Below, in pieces: positions 16,895 through 26,078 of a stretch of DNA of 64,000 nt (within the stretch, counting starts at the first letter, position 1; every line of letters starts with the position of its first letter). Both the position numbers and the translations under genes were made by a program. Below the pieces are notes generated by a model. That model worked only from the letters and a program-made list of their open reading frames with translations, did not search any database and had not been told where the DNA came from. The stretch covers positions 1 through 64,000 of the forward strand of contig CAYQES010000013.1 in NCBI GenBank assembly GCA_964416595.1. The letters are read 5' to 3'. The DNA is from JAKFYM01 sp964416595. GTDB taxonomy: Bacteria; Bdellovibrionota; UBA1018; CAIPTA01.

Positions 16895-18313
16895 TTGGCC
16901 ACAATTGAAAAAAGCATTAAATTTTCAATACTTACAGCCATTAGCCTGGCTTGGGCCTCCGTTTGCCTTGGGGATCCTCCCCCTCCCCCCGAAGACGCCC
17001 CCTCCTTCATCCAACGTAATTCCTGGGAAGGCAGTTTCGATCGATCCGCTGACGCCACCCGGGCCGCGGAACTGGAGCTGAAAAAAGGCATCAACATCAC
17101 TTGCGACTCCGCCCAATTCCAAAATGCCGGCTTAACGGCCGCGCAAGTTTCCCAGCGCGTAGCCGATTGCCTAAAAACGCAACAAGAAGCCAAAGGCTAC
17201 GCTGAAAAAACCGAAGGAATTCGCAAAACCCAAAGAGTGCTATCCGATGTAAGTAAAGTTTCCGATGCCGCCGCCGCAGGTGCCATAGGTGCTGCGGGCT
17301 ATATGGAACTCATGCACAAAGATGCAACGCAGGCTGATAATTTACGAAGCGTTGCCAATATCGAAGAAGCCGCCGCCTACGCAGCTTATGCATCCGCCGC
17401 TACGGATTTTAGTCTCGGAGCTTACGCCTATCTCTCCCATAAACAAAAATTAGAGGATATGAAAGAAAAATTGGCCGGCGAAAAAAATTCACAAAATCCT
17501 GAGGCCGTAGAAAAGCTCCACACCGCCGCCGAAGCCACCACCGAAGCCGCCTACAACCATATGTTGTACGGGGTGGGAAAGGCAGCCGTGGGTTATACGG
17601 GCATGTGGCTCGCGAAAAATAATCGTAAAGAGGCGGAGCGTTTGTCGTCGATCGATACAACTGCCGTGGAACTGAATCCTGCTCTGGCAGCAGGCAACTT
17701 GCCAAATAACGGCCCAGCTTATGTGCACAATAATAGCCCCCAAATTAGCTTTCCTAGTGGCACAAATACTGGAAGTGGCAGCACTTCCGTGGCCAGCTCA
17801 AGCCCCGTGATCTCTTCTTCCGGCGCATCGATGATGATGCCTTCCCGTGGATCTCGAAAATTGGCTTCCGCAAAAATGGGGCCTGCAGCTAGCGGCGGCG
17901 GAAGCAACAGTTTATTAAGCACCGGTGCTGGCGGTGGCGCGGCTGCTGGAGGATCTACGAACCAAGAAGCCACAGCCGAACCCACCAAAGAAGCTTTACA
18001 AAGCTTTGAAATGTCACTCTCCGGCGGTGGTCCAAGTTATAGGGGCGGAAATAGCGGTAAGGCCGAGGGCCCCTCGATTCCGCAATTGTTAAGTAGCCTC
18101 ATGGGAGGAGAAGAACCCACCAAATCCGCAGCCACGGGCCTTAACCCTAATCGAATGTATCGTGAAGCTTTAGCGGGTGGAGAAACACAGGGCTCACCGG
18201 ATGGCATTCACGAGAGTGAAGATAGTAGCCTGTTTGAGCTCATAAAAGCTAAGCATAACAAGATGTTAGAGTCCGGCCGTTTGCAGGGCCCCGGGGCCGT
18301 GAGCGTGAGGTAG
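16895..18313 (+). CDS. Exported low-complexity protein, member 4 of the five-gene family
   Basis: The start is TTG 16895 with AGGGGA 5 bases upstream. The signal peptide (IKFSILTAISLAWASVCLG) is followed by a Pro-rich start of the mature chain (DPPPPPEDAPS). Residues about 90-240 are Ala-rich helices with GAIGAAGYMEL and TEAAYNHMLYGVGKAAVGY. The segment 270-370 is Gly/Ser/Asn-rich. KEALQSFEMSLSGGG near 370, the helix IPQLLSSLMGG, and the family ending SLFELIKAKHNKMLESGRL follow. The structural plan matches members 1-3 although the body sequence is different. Confidence 0.78.
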   Translation: MATIEKSIKFSILTAISLAWASVCLGDPPPPPEDAPSFIQRNSWEGSFDRSADATRAAELELKKGINITCDSAQFQNAGLTAAQVSQRVADCLKTQQEAKGYAEKTEGIRKTQRVLSDVSKVSDAAAAGAIGAAGYMELMHKDATQADNLRSVANIEEAAAYAAYASAATDFSLGAYAYLSHKQKLEDMKEKLAGEKNSQNPEAVEKLHTAAEATTEAAYNHMLYGVGKAAVGYTGMWLAKNNRKEAERLSSIDTTAVELNPALAAGNLPNNGPAYVHNNSPQISFPSGTNTGSGSTSVASSSPVISSSGASMMMPSRGSRKLASAKMGPAASGGGSNSLLSTGAGGGAAAGGSTNQEATAEPTKEALQSFEMSLSGGGPSYRGGNSGKAEGPSIPQLLSSLMGGEEPTKSAATGLNPNRMYREALAGGETQGSPDGIHESEDSSLFELIKAKHNKMLESGRLQGPGAVSVR

Positions 18314-18319
18314 AAAGCC

Positions 18320-19849
18320 ATGGGTGCGCTAAATTCCTTACAGTTTTTGGCCGATAAGATGGGTATGAAAGCTTTAATCCTTTTAGCTGTATGTATGGTG
18401 TTGGGCATATCCACTGCGCATGCGGGTAATGCCTGTCAAACGATGGAGGAAGACATTAAGGCGATCGAGGCCGATGCCACCTTAGGCAGTCGTGAAAAAG
18501 ATACTCGGATCGAAGAAATAAAAACAAGATGTAAAATAGCAGAGAGTAACTGCAACAAACTAAACAATGGCGTAAAGGATAAAATCGCCAAATGGGATCC
18601 CGACCTCCAAGAGTGCATCGATTTAAAAGCTGACGCCCAAGATCTTCCCGCATCTGGAGAATGTGACCACGCTGAATTACTCCGTGGCACGAACCTAAAA
18701 GGCGAAGCTTGCAAAGACACAGCAGACACCATCCGCGATGTGGCCGGCCAGCAAGAGGCCCTCATGGCTACTACTACCGCTGCCACTACCGCCTACACTG
18801 GCATGCAAGCCATGGACGCCACGGGCAGCCAGGCCGATTCACAAAAACGCCAACAAAACGTTTTCCAAGCATTAGCTCTTTCTAAAATCGCCACAGGTGG
18901 CGCGAACCTAGCAGGTGCGGCTCAATTAAAATCCGCCGCGAGTGATGCTGAAGCCAGCAGCAGCAGCATTTCTACCGCTCACACAAATTTGATGGATATA
19001 TGTAGTAAAGAAAAAGTTCTCTCCTCCGAACAATGCTTTTATAAAAACTCGGAAAGCGTTGGCATCACCGGCACCGCCCAAGAATACGCCAACTTTGAAC
19101 GCCTACGCATGGCCGCGGAACAAAGCAAAGAACAAGCAGAGATCGCCAACAATATGGCCATCGGCGCCGGTATCACGGGCTTAGCCGATACACTTGTAGG
19201 TTTACAAGCCATGCAAATGGCCCGAAGAGCTAATAAAAATAGCCAAAACATGGGCGCCTTGCCTCCTGCGTACAATCTCAACACTGGCGCAAGCGGCGGC
19301 ATGGGCACTATTGGTGGTGGCGCCGGCACCGGTGAAACTCCCACGGATTACGGTTTGCCTTCTGACGGCGGCGGGCTCTTAGATGTGGCCAGTGGCGGCG
19401 TGGGCAATTCCATCAAAGGCGGTAAAGGCTTTGCAACGTCTGGAACTTTTAAACCCGAAAAATCTTCCGTGAGCACCGCCAGTGGCGGCGGCGGCGGTGG
19501 TGGCGGTAAGGGCAGCGGCGGAGGCAGTAATCCCGGCGGCAAAAATAATCGTGGACCTTATGGAGAAGGCAAAGATCAATATAGCCTCGGTGGTGGCGGC
19601 GGTGGTGCGGGTGGAAGTGGTAGAGGTGGCGAAAAAGCCGATGGCACCAATCCTTTTGCGGAAGCCTTGGCAAAACTTTTCCCGCCGGACCAAGCGGGTA
19701 AACCCGTAGTAGATGCCCGGGGCCTGGCTTCTACGGGCGCTCCTATCGCGGATTCTGAGCAAGGCTCAGAAGTGTATGCTTCCGATCTATCGATTTTTGA
19801 GCAGATCACGGCGAAGTACCGGCTCTTGGCTAACGCTGGTCGCCTCTAA
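18320..19849 (+). CDS. Exported Gly-rich protein, member 5 of the five-gene family
   Basis: It starts 6 bases after member 4. ATG 18320 gives 509 residues; ATGs at 18359 and 18365 would place the signal peptide (MKALILLAVCMVLGISTAHAG) right at the start and are also plausible. A Cys-containing N-terminal part (NACQTMEED, RCKIAESNCNKL, CIDLKAD, ECDHAELL) is followed by Ala-rich helices. From about 315 it is strongly Gly-rich, including a run of nine Gly and a second run of six. The last part has NPFAEALAKLFPPDQ and the family ending SIFEQITAKYRLLANAGRL, which is also the C-terminus. Confidence 0.78.
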   Translation: MGALNSLQFLADKMGMKALILLAVCMVLGISTAHAGNACQTMEEDIKAIEADATLGSREKDTRIEEIKTRCKIAESNCNKLNNGVKDKIAKWDPDLQECIDLKADAQDLPASGECDHAELLRGTNLKGEACKDTADTIRDVAGQQEALMATTTAATTAYTGMQAMDATGSQADSQKRQQNVFQALALSKIATGGANLAGAAQLKSAASDAEASSSSISTAHTNLMDICSKEKVLSSEQCFYKNSESVGITGTAQEYANFERLRMAAEQSKEQAEIANNMAIGAGITGLADTLVGLQAMQMARRANKNSQNMGALPPAYNLNTGASGGMGTIGGGAGTGETPTDYGLPSDGGGLLDVASGGVGNSIKGGKGFATSGTFKPEKSSVSTASGGGGGGGGKGSGGGSNPGGKNNRGPYGEGKDQYSLGGGGGGAGGSGRGGEKADGTNPFAEALAKLFPPDQAGKPVVDARGLASTGAPIADSEQGSEVYASDLSIFEQITAKYRLLANAGRL

Positions 19850-19894
19850 TTTTCTTCATTTCATCGTCAGACTCCCTACGCTATGCTTTAGGCC

Positions 19895-21196
19895 ATGGGC
19901 CGTTTTCTATTCCTGTTGATTTTGCTGCCACTATGGATGGCTAAAGCTCATGCTGTGGGCCCCACCTGGCCCTTAGCGGATATGCCCCGCTTTTGGATCC
20001 TAGGCGAAGGCAACACTCACCTCAGCCTGGATGGTTTTTATTTTCACACCAAAGAAAATTACGACAATAACGGGCAAGTGAACCAACCGGCCGCGATGGA
20101 ACACGTGCGCTACGGCAATCTGCGCTTCCATGTGGGTTTTGGTTTCACGCCCCGGGTGAGTGTGTTTGTGCAAAGCAATGTGCACTCCCTCTTCATGGTG
20201 AATGCTAAAGGCAGCAATATTTCCGACGATGAAAACTACGGCTTCGGTGATACTTTTGTGGCTTTACGCTGGCTACTCTACAGGAGCCAGAAAACAGATA
20301 AAGTTTATCCTACGGAATGGGCTCCAGAAACTTGGCTCGCGCTCATTGAGGGTAGCTGGCTCTTTCCACTTTACAACCAGGCAAAACCCGGCAAACCTCC
20401 GCTCGGGGACCAAAGCAACGATTTCACCACGATGCTGCGAGCCGTATGGTACGCCAACGAGTGGTTGGCGCTTGCGGGCAATGGTGGTTATATCTATCGC
20501 ACCGCCGGTTATTCTGCTGCGGCCGCTTGGGGAATACGCACAGACTTTAATTTTTTGCGGGAAAAAAAGGTTAGGTTTTGGCTGGATCTCCAAGCGTACG
20601 AACGCACTTTAAAAGATGGTGTGATTCTAAACCCCGATCAACCGGACCCTATCCAAAGCGGAAGTTTATTATTTAAAAGCGACTCCCCCACTCTGCGCTT
20701 CGCCACACTTGGAGCCGCTTACCTCATTAGCAAAGAATGGGAATTAGCCGCGGGCGCGCTGTTTACTGCGTCGGGCATTAATGCGGCAAAAGGGTTTGGT
20801 GGTGCGCTCGGTTTAGCTTGGCGGCCCTACCAAGTTCCTGAACTCCGCTATGAAGAATACCGACGGCTACAACTGCAACGCCTCGAGAAAGAACCCTATG
20901 TGTACCGTCAGCGAGCGGTGCTTCGCTATGGCTTGCGGGCCACAGTGGTAAAGGTGAGTTCCAAGGGAAATTTTTTCCAAATCGGTTATGGAGAAAAAGA
21001 CGGAATAAAAGCGGGCGACACCTTCCAAGTATTTTTGCCGGATGATTTTAGCGGCAAAGCCCGCCGAGCCTTGGCCATGGCCAAAGTAGAAGTAGCTCGG
21101 CCCAATGATTCCTTCCTGCGTGTAGAGCAAAAATACGATCCGAGCATCCAAGTGCGACCCGGGTTCGAAGCGCGGCGCATTATCTTTGAGGAGTAG
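19895..21196 (+). CDS. Outer-membrane beta-barrel protein with FlgT-like C-terminal domain
   Basis: A 433-residue exported protein: signal peptide RFLFLLILLPLWMAKAHA, then about 280 residues alternating like barrel strands (RFHVGFGFTPRVSVFVQSN, NYGFGDTFVALRW, KVRFWLDLQAY). From about 320 a basic helix (LRYEEYRRLQLQRLEKE) leads to a small domain with ATVVKVSSKGNFFQIG, GIKAGDTFQVF and KVEVARPNDSFLRV, similar in pattern to the C-terminal SH3-like domain of FlgT. It follows the five paralogues after 45 bases on the same strand. It could be their export or anchoring partner, but that is inferred only from position. Confidence 0.65.
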   Translation: MGRFLFLLILLPLWMAKAHAVGPTWPLADMPRFWILGEGNTHLSLDGFYFHTKENYDNNGQVNQPAAMEHVRYGNLRFHVGFGFTPRVSVFVQSNVHSLFMVNAKGSNISDDENYGFGDTFVALRWLLYRSQKTDKVYPTEWAPETWLALIEGSWLFPLYNQAKPGKPPLGDQSNDFTTMLRAVWYANEWLALAGNGGYIYRTAGYSAAAAWGIRTDFNFLREKKVRFWLDLQAYERTLKDGVILNPDQPDPIQSGSLLFKSDSPTLRFATLGAAYLISKEWELAAGALFTASGINAAKGFGGALGLAWRPYQVPELRYEEYRRLQLQRLEKEPYVYRQRAVLRYGLRATVVKVSSKGNFFQIGYGEKDGIKAGDTFQVFLPDDFSGKARRALAMAKVEVARPNDSFLRVEQKYDPSIQVRPGFEARRIIFEE

Positions 21197-21246
21197 TTCG
21201 GGATTTTCCGCTTGCAAGGCCTCCGACTCACCCATAACCTACTAAT

Positions 21247-21951
21247 ATGAAAAAGATTTGCGCGCTTCTTGCTTTAGCCATTCTGCTCCCTAGCCAAGGC
21301 TTCGCTAAAACCTTCGCGAACCAATTCATTGAATTCCAATTGCCAGAAAAATGGGAATGCCAATTGGACGGCACCGAGTGGATCTGCCAAAGCACAGATG
21401 AACAAAAAAAGCGGGACGCGATCATCGTGCTCGCAGCCAAAATCAAAAAAGCGGGCATGGATGAACTTCCTGTTTACAAGGCTCACCTAGAAAAACCACA
21501 GACCTACCAATCTTTAAGCGGAGAAGCCGTTACGTCTGAACCCCGCTATGTAAAAGAATTGGATATCTCCGGCAAACAATGGATCGACTCCCTCCACTTG
21601 CAATCGGAAATCCCGGATTTCTACACCCGTTATTTGGCCACTGTGGAATCGGATCTCGGCATCCTTGTTACGTTCAGTGTGCGTAAAGACAAATACGAAG
21701 AGTACGCTCCTGACATCGAAAACATGGTGAAGAGCCTGCGCGCTTTCCGTAAACAAGGAGAAATCAATGCGGGCGGAGCTGGTGCGGGCTTAGGGGACGC
21801 AGACAATCCGCTCTTTCCTGAGAGCGGCGAAGCTAGCCCTAAAAACAAAACCAGTGGGGATGGTTCCGGCGCCGAGAGCATGCTTTTAGTATTGTTACTC
21901 GTAGCAGGCGGAATCGGTTTCTTCCTCTGGAAAAAACGCCAAAAGAAATAA
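21247..21951 (+). CDS. Exported protein with C-terminal membrane anchor and basic tail
   Basis: Hypothetical, 234 residues. A signal peptide (KKICALLALAILLPSQGFAKT) precedes an alpha/beta domain with two Cys (WECQLDGTEWICQ). The C-terminal part is a Gly/Ser/Asp linker, one hydrophobic helix (MLLVLLLVAGGIGFFLW) and a basic tail KKRQKK. This linker-helix-basic order resembles tripartite sorting tails such as GlyGly-CTERM or MYXO-CTERM, without their exact motif. It may instead be a simple C-terminal anchor. It ends the plus-strand gene run and converges with slt. Confidence 0.6.
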   Translation: MKKICALLALAILLPSQGFAKTFANQFIEFQLPEKWECQLDGTEWICQSTDEQKKRDAIIVLAAKIKKAGMDELPVYKAHLEKPQTYQSLSGEAVTSEPRYVKELDISGKQWIDSLHLQSEIPDFYTRYLATVESDLGILVTFSVRKDKYEEYAPDIENMVKSLRAFRKQGEINAGGAGAGLGDADNPLFPESGEASPKNKTSGDGSGAESMLLVLLLVAGGIGFFLWKKRQKK

Positions 21952-21952
21952 T

Positions 21953-22447
21953 TTACAGGGCCGAACGTTCTCGCTCCAATTCCCGTAACACTTTCGTGAC
22001 ATAACTTTTTGTTTCTTTATAGGGAGGAACCCCGCGGTATTTGGTTACAGCAGTAGGCCCGGCATTATAGGCGGCGATCGCTAACGGCAAATTCCCTTGA
22101 AACCGATTGATCATGGTTCGTAAATAATGGGCACCGGCCAAAATATTGGCCCGGGGATTTTTGCGATCTAACGCCTTAACTTTGCCGATTCCCTCGGCAG
22201 TAGCCGGCATGATCTGCATTAAGCCCCGCGCGCCCACGGGAGAAACGGCCTTATGATTAAAATTGGACTCCACCTTGATCACAGCTCTGAGCAACGCAGG
22301 CTCTAAACTTTCCTTGGCTGCGGCCTCTTCCACATAGGCCTGGATGTATTCTAGTTGTAGATTGCGGAGGGAAACTTCCTTAGCGGGACTAAACGATGGA
22401 TAAAGTAAAAAGGCCATCGTGGCCAGCAGACAGAAAGTCCTTTTCAT
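21953..22447 (-). CDS. Lytic transglycosylase (SLT domain)
   Basis: Periplasmic peptidoglycan-cleaving enzyme. After a signal peptide (RTFCLLATMAFLLYPSFSPA) comes a compact SLT domain: LLRAVIKVESNFNHKAVSP with the catalytic Glu, GARGLMQIMPATAEG, NILAGAHYLRTMI, and LAIAAYNAGPTAV. The 164-residue size is a minimal Slt/MltE-type enzyme without accessory domains. It is convergent with, and 1 base from, the end of the anchored protein gene. Confidence 0.92.
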   Translation of the reverse strand: MKRTFCLLATMAFLLYPSFSPAKEVSLRNLQLEYIQAYVEEAAAKESLEPALLRAVIKVESNFNHKAVSPVGARGLMQIMPATAEGIGKVKALDRKNPRANILAGAHYLRTMINRFQGNLPLAIAAYNAGPTAVTKYRGVPPYKETKSYVTKVLRELERERSAL

Positions 22448-22489
22448 CCTTTAATGCTAAAGCCTAACCGCTTAAGGGCAAAATTTTTT

Positions 22490-23755
22490 TTAACCCTGGA
22501 ATTTTTTCAATGCACTTTTTTTCAAATCACCGAGGGCAACGATCAGCCAACGATTCCGACCAAACAACTCCCGGGAAACCCGCCAGATGTCTAGGGCGGT
22601 TACTTCATCCAACATGGCGCAAATTTCCGTGTCGCTCACCTGGCGCTCATAAAATAACTCACTCTTAGCCAGGGCATACATCCTGGTTTCCATGGAATCG
22701 CTGCCCATGAGCACAGCGCTCTTCACGCTATTCTTGGCAATTTTTAGATCCTTTTCGTCTATAGGGGTGGCCATCATTTTTTCCACCTGCTCCCGCATGA
22801 GCGTGAGGCATTCAGGCACCTGCTTGGGGCTCGTGGCCACATACATGCCAAAGAGCCCGCAATCGGTGAAAGGGGCCAAGGAAGAATACACAGTATAGGC
22901 GTAGCCTCTTTTTTCCCGAATTTCTTGAAAGAGGGCCGACGACATATTCCCGCCCAAAAAAGCATTCAACAAAAAAGCTGCCAAGCGATTGGGGTGATTG
23001 ATGGGATAACTTTCGCAAGCTAAGGTGATGTGGGCTTGGTCTGTGTCTCTTCTAATCACATACTGGCCCGGATGAAATTTTGGTTTCCGCAAACAGGCCT
23101 TGGGCAGCGGTTTTTTCTTGCCGCGAAAATCGCCCAAAAGTTTATTTAGTTTCCGCACCGTGAGAGCGTGATCCAAATCTCCCGCCATGGTGATCACGAT
23201 ATTTTTGCTATAGTAGTGCTGATTGAAATAATCCCGCACATCCTCTCGAGTAAAAGATTTCAGCACTTCTTCGGTGCCTAAAATTGGGCGCCCCAAAGGA
23301 TGCCCACCAAACGCTTTATCAAACAATACTTCGTGCACCCACTCTTCCGGACTCTCTTCCACCATGGCGAATTCTTGCAACACCACCATGCGCTCCCGCT
23401 CAAGCTCCACGGGATCAAAGCGGGAATCTTTTAAAATATCCGTGAGGAGTTCCAGGGCAAAATCGATTTCTTTGTGGGGAAGCGTGAGGTGGAAGCAAGT
23501 GTACTCCCGCGTGGTCATGGCATTGAAATCGCCACCCACAAGATCAACATCCCGGGCGATATCAAGGGAAGAGCGTTTGCTCGTGCCCTTGAACATCATG
23601 TGTTCGAGAAAATGGGCCATGCCCGCTTGATTGGGAGTTTCGTGTCGGGAGCCGCCCTTCACCCACACACCAATGGAAAGGCTCTTGAACGAAGTGGCTT
23701 TCTCCGTGATCACCACGGTGCCATTTTTGAGCACGCTCCGTCGATAGAACTGCAT
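22490..23755 (-). CDS. M16 family zinc peptidase (processing-peptidase-like)
   Basis: A 421-residue member of the pitrilysin/MPP family. The inverted zinc motif HFLEHMMFKGT lies at about residues 47-57, with a later Glu in LQEFAMVEESPEEWVHE. The second half contains the typical non-catalytic partner-like domain (LNAFLGGNMSSALFQEIREKRGYAYTVYSS). There is no signal peptide, so it is probably cytoplasmic. It lies downstream of pnp and past a strong terminator hairpin. The pnp-M16 neighbourhood is common in bacteria. Confidence 0.93.
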   Translation of the reverse strand: MQFYRRSVLKNGTVVITEKATSFKSLSIGVWVKGGSRHETPNQAGMAHFLEHMMFKGTSKRSSLDIARDVDLVGGDFNAMTTREYTCFHLTLPHKEIDFALELLTDILKDSRFDPVELERERMVVLQEFAMVEESPEEWVHEVLFDKAFGGHPLGRPILGTEEVLKSFTREDVRDYFNQHYYSKNIVITMAGDLDHALTVRKLNKLLGDFRGKKKPLPKACLRKPKFHPGQYVIRRDTDQAHITLACESYPINHPNRLAAFLLNAFLGGNMSSALFQEIREKRGYAYTVYSSLAPFTDCGLFGMYVATSPKQVPECLTLMREQVEKMMATPIDEKDLKIAKNSVKSAVLMGSDSMETRMYALAKSELFYERQVSDTEICAMLDEVTALDIWRVSRELFGRNRWLIVALGDLKKSALKKFQG

Positions 23756-23824
23756 GCTTTTATTGTACGGCAGGGTATGGCTACAGGCAGGAGTTTTTAC
23801 TGTCGCACACGGAAACAGGAAAAG

Positions 23825-23862
23825 AAAAAACCCCCAGCACCCTGCGAGCAGGACACTGGGGG
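23825..23862 (-). terminator. Rho-independent terminator of pnp
   Basis: On the minus strand a GC-rich stem (CCCCCAG at 23862-23856 paired with CTGGGGG at 23837-23831, with an inner CCTGC/GCAGG pairing) is followed by a run of six T (23830-23825). It sits 17 bases after the pnp stop codon. Confidence 0.85.
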
Positions 23863-23878
23863 CTACAGCCTCTAAAAT

Positions 23879-25990
23879 TTAGTGTTTAGGAGCGTCCAGC
23901 AACACTTTGCGGGATAAACGCATTTTGCCTTGGCGGTCCACATCGAGCACTTTCACGTCGATGATGTCGCCTTCTTTCAATACATCCGTCACATTGCGCA
24001 GGCGTTCGTGGGCGATTTCGGAAATGTGCAAGAGACCATCGTTTCCGGGAGTCACTTCCACGAAGGCTCCAAAATCCATAATCTTCTTCACTTTGCCAGT
24101 GTACACCTTGCCCACTTGCACTTCTTCCACGATAGATTCGATGATCGACATCGCTTTTTTCGCGGCTTGCAGATCGGAGGAAGCGATATTGATCACGCCA
24201 TCGTCGTTGATATCGATTTTGCAACCGGTGCTCTCGATGATTCCGCGGATCACTTTACCGCCGGAGCCGATCACATCCCGGATCTTATCCTGCTTCACTG
24301 TCATAGTGAGAATGCGAGGAGCATTGGGAGAAATATCGGAGCGGGAATGAGTGATAGCCTTCGCCATCTCGCCCAAGATATGAATCCGACCGTCATAGGC
24401 TTGCTTCAAGGCTTGGCGCATGATGGCTTCGTTCACGCCCTCAATCTTGATGTCCATTTGGATCGCAGTCACGCCGTCTTTCGTGCCGGCCACTTTGAAA
24501 TCCATATCGCCCAAGTGATCTTCATCACCCAAGATATCCGTGAGCACGGCCACGCGCTCGCCCTCTTTCACGAGTCCCATGGCAATACCAGCCACGGGTT
24601 TCGGAAAGGGCACACCGGCATCCATCAAGCTCATGGAAGAAGAGCAAACGGAGCCCATGGAAGAAGAACCGTTGGACTCTAAAGTTTCGCACACCAAACG
24701 AACCGTATAAGGAAATTTATCCACATCCGGCATCATGGCCGCAATCGCCCGCTCGGCCAGTGCTCCGTGACCAATCTCCCGCCGGCCAGGGCCGCGCATG
24801 AAACCGGCCTCACCCACAGAAAAGGGCGGGAAGTTGTAATGGAGCATGAATTTGCGAGTGGTGGAAGGCGAACGCAAGGGATCTACCATTTGCTCGTCGT
24901 CTTTTGTGCCCAAGGTGGTGATAGAGAGCACTTGGGTTTCACCACGGGTGAAAAGGCCAGAGCCGTGGGTGCGTGGTAAGATTCCCACTTCGCACTCAAT
25001 CGGGCGCACGGTGGTGGTGTTACGTCCGTCGAGACGGGTGCCATTCAACACCATTTCCCGCATCACGTTGTAGCTCAAGAGTTCAAACATTCCGCTGAGC
25101 TCTTTTTCTTTTGCGGGTTTTTCTTCGTCGGAATAATTGGCCAAGAGTTTTTCATTGGCTTCCGCATGGATCGCGGCCAATGCATCCCGGCGGGCGTGCT
25201 TTTCTTTGATCTTAAACGCCTCGGAAACGCGGCTGTGGGCCAAGGCATGAAGGCCTTTTTTTAAGCTTTCATCCACTTGTGCGGGCACAAACTCACGTTT
25301 TTCTACGCCAACCATTTCCCTTAGCTTCCGCTGCATTTCGAGAATGGGCTTTAAAGAACGGTGGCCCTCTAAAATCCCTTGGAGCAATTGATCTTCGGGA
25401 ACTTCTTGGGCGCCGCCCTCCACCATCATGATGGCGTTTTCGGTTCCAGCCACGAGCACTTCCATATCGCTCTCTTTTAGTTGAGCGAGGGTGGGGTTGA
25501 TCACATATTTGCCATTGATTCGGCCAATGCGCACTGCAGCCGTGGGACCGTTGAAAGGTATATCGGAAATCGTGAGGGCTGCAGAAGCGCCGAGGGAGGC
25601 GGCCACGTCGGGATCATTTTCTGCGTCTACAGAAAGAACCGTGGCAATCACTTGCGTGTCGTTCAAATAGCCTTCAGGAAAAAGCGGGCGCAAAGGGCGA
25701 TCGATCAAGCGGGCAATGAGGGTAGCCTCAGTGCTCGGGCGATTTTCCCGTTTGAAAAAGCCACCGGGGTATTTTCCTGCGGCATAGTATTTTTCTGCGT
25801 AGTCCACCGTGAGAGGGAAAAAGGACTGTCCGGGTTTTGGTTTTTTGTTGGAAACTGCAGTCACGAGCACTACGGTTTCTCCGTAGGTCACGAGCACAGA
25901 GCCGTCAGCCTGTTTTGCCAAGCGGCCAGTTTCAATGGTGATCGGGCGGCCCCCAAAATCACAGCTGAGAACGGTTTTTTTATTTAACAT
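23879..25990 (-). CDS. pnp: Polyribonucleotide nucleotidyltransferase (PNPase)
   Basis: Phosphorolytic 3'-5' exoribonuclease and degradosome component. The 703 residues hold two RNase PH domains (FFPLTVDYAEKYYAAGKYPGG-type motif; FSVGEAGFMRGPGRREIGHGALAERA), then a KH domain (IRDVIGSGGKVIRGI, about residues 560-590) and an S1 domain (GKVYTGKVKKIMDFGAFVEV). The catalytic-region motif DILGDEDHLGDMDFKVAGT is intact. It follows rpsO on the same strand, the classic rpsO-pnp pair. Confidence 0.98.
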   Translation of the reverse strand: MLNKKTVLSCDFGGRPITIETGRLAKQADGSVLVTYGETVVLVTAVSNKKPKPGQSFFPLTVDYAEKYYAAGKYPGGFFKRENRPSTEATLIARLIDRPLRPLFPEGYLNDTQVIATVLSVDAENDPDVAASLGASAALTISDIPFNGPTAAVRIGRINGKYVINPTLAQLKESDMEVLVAGTENAIMMVEGGAQEVPEDQLLQGILEGHRSLKPILEMQRKLREMVGVEKREFVPAQVDESLKKGLHALAHSRVSEAFKIKEKHARRDALAAIHAEANEKLLANYSDEEKPAKEKELSGMFELLSYNVMREMVLNGTRLDGRNTTTVRPIECEVGILPRTHGSGLFTRGETQVLSITTLGTKDDEQMVDPLRSPSTTRKFMLHYNFPPFSVGEAGFMRGPGRREIGHGALAERAIAAMMPDVDKFPYTVRLVCETLESNGSSSMGSVCSSSMSLMDAGVPFPKPVAGIAMGLVKEGERVAVLTDILGDEDHLGDMDFKVAGTKDGVTAIQMDIKIEGVNEAIMRQALKQAYDGRIHILGEMAKAITHSRSDISPNAPRILTMTVKQDKIRDVIGSGGKVIRGIIESTGCKIDINDDGVINIASSDLQAAKKAMSIIESIVEEVQVGKVYTGKVKKIMDFGAFVEVTPGNDGLLHISEIAHERLRNVTDVLKEGDIIDVKVLDVDRQGKMRLSRKVLLDAPKH

Positions 25991-26010
25991 TGGTATTCCT
26001 ATTCTGAAGC

Positions 26011-26041
26011 GGCCGTGTGCGTTTATAGATACACCTCGGCC
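26011..26041 (-). promoter_or_regulatory. Hairpin between rpsO and pnp
   Basis: An imperfect inverted repeat (GGCCG ... CGGCC, with further GTG/CAC pairing) lies in the 88-base rpsO-pnp gap and lacks a T run. In other bacteria this gap holds an RNase III processing hairpin through which PNPase controls its own mRNA. That role here is by analogy only. Confidence 0.35.
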
Positions 26042-26078
26042 TTACGCTTCTTAAAAAATTAAGGTTTAGGCAGCGATC

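Noticed and set aside
23930..25987. Long open frames on the plus strand opposite pnp
   Set aside because: They lie wholly antisense to the unmistakable pnp gene and have composition expected of reversed coding sequence.
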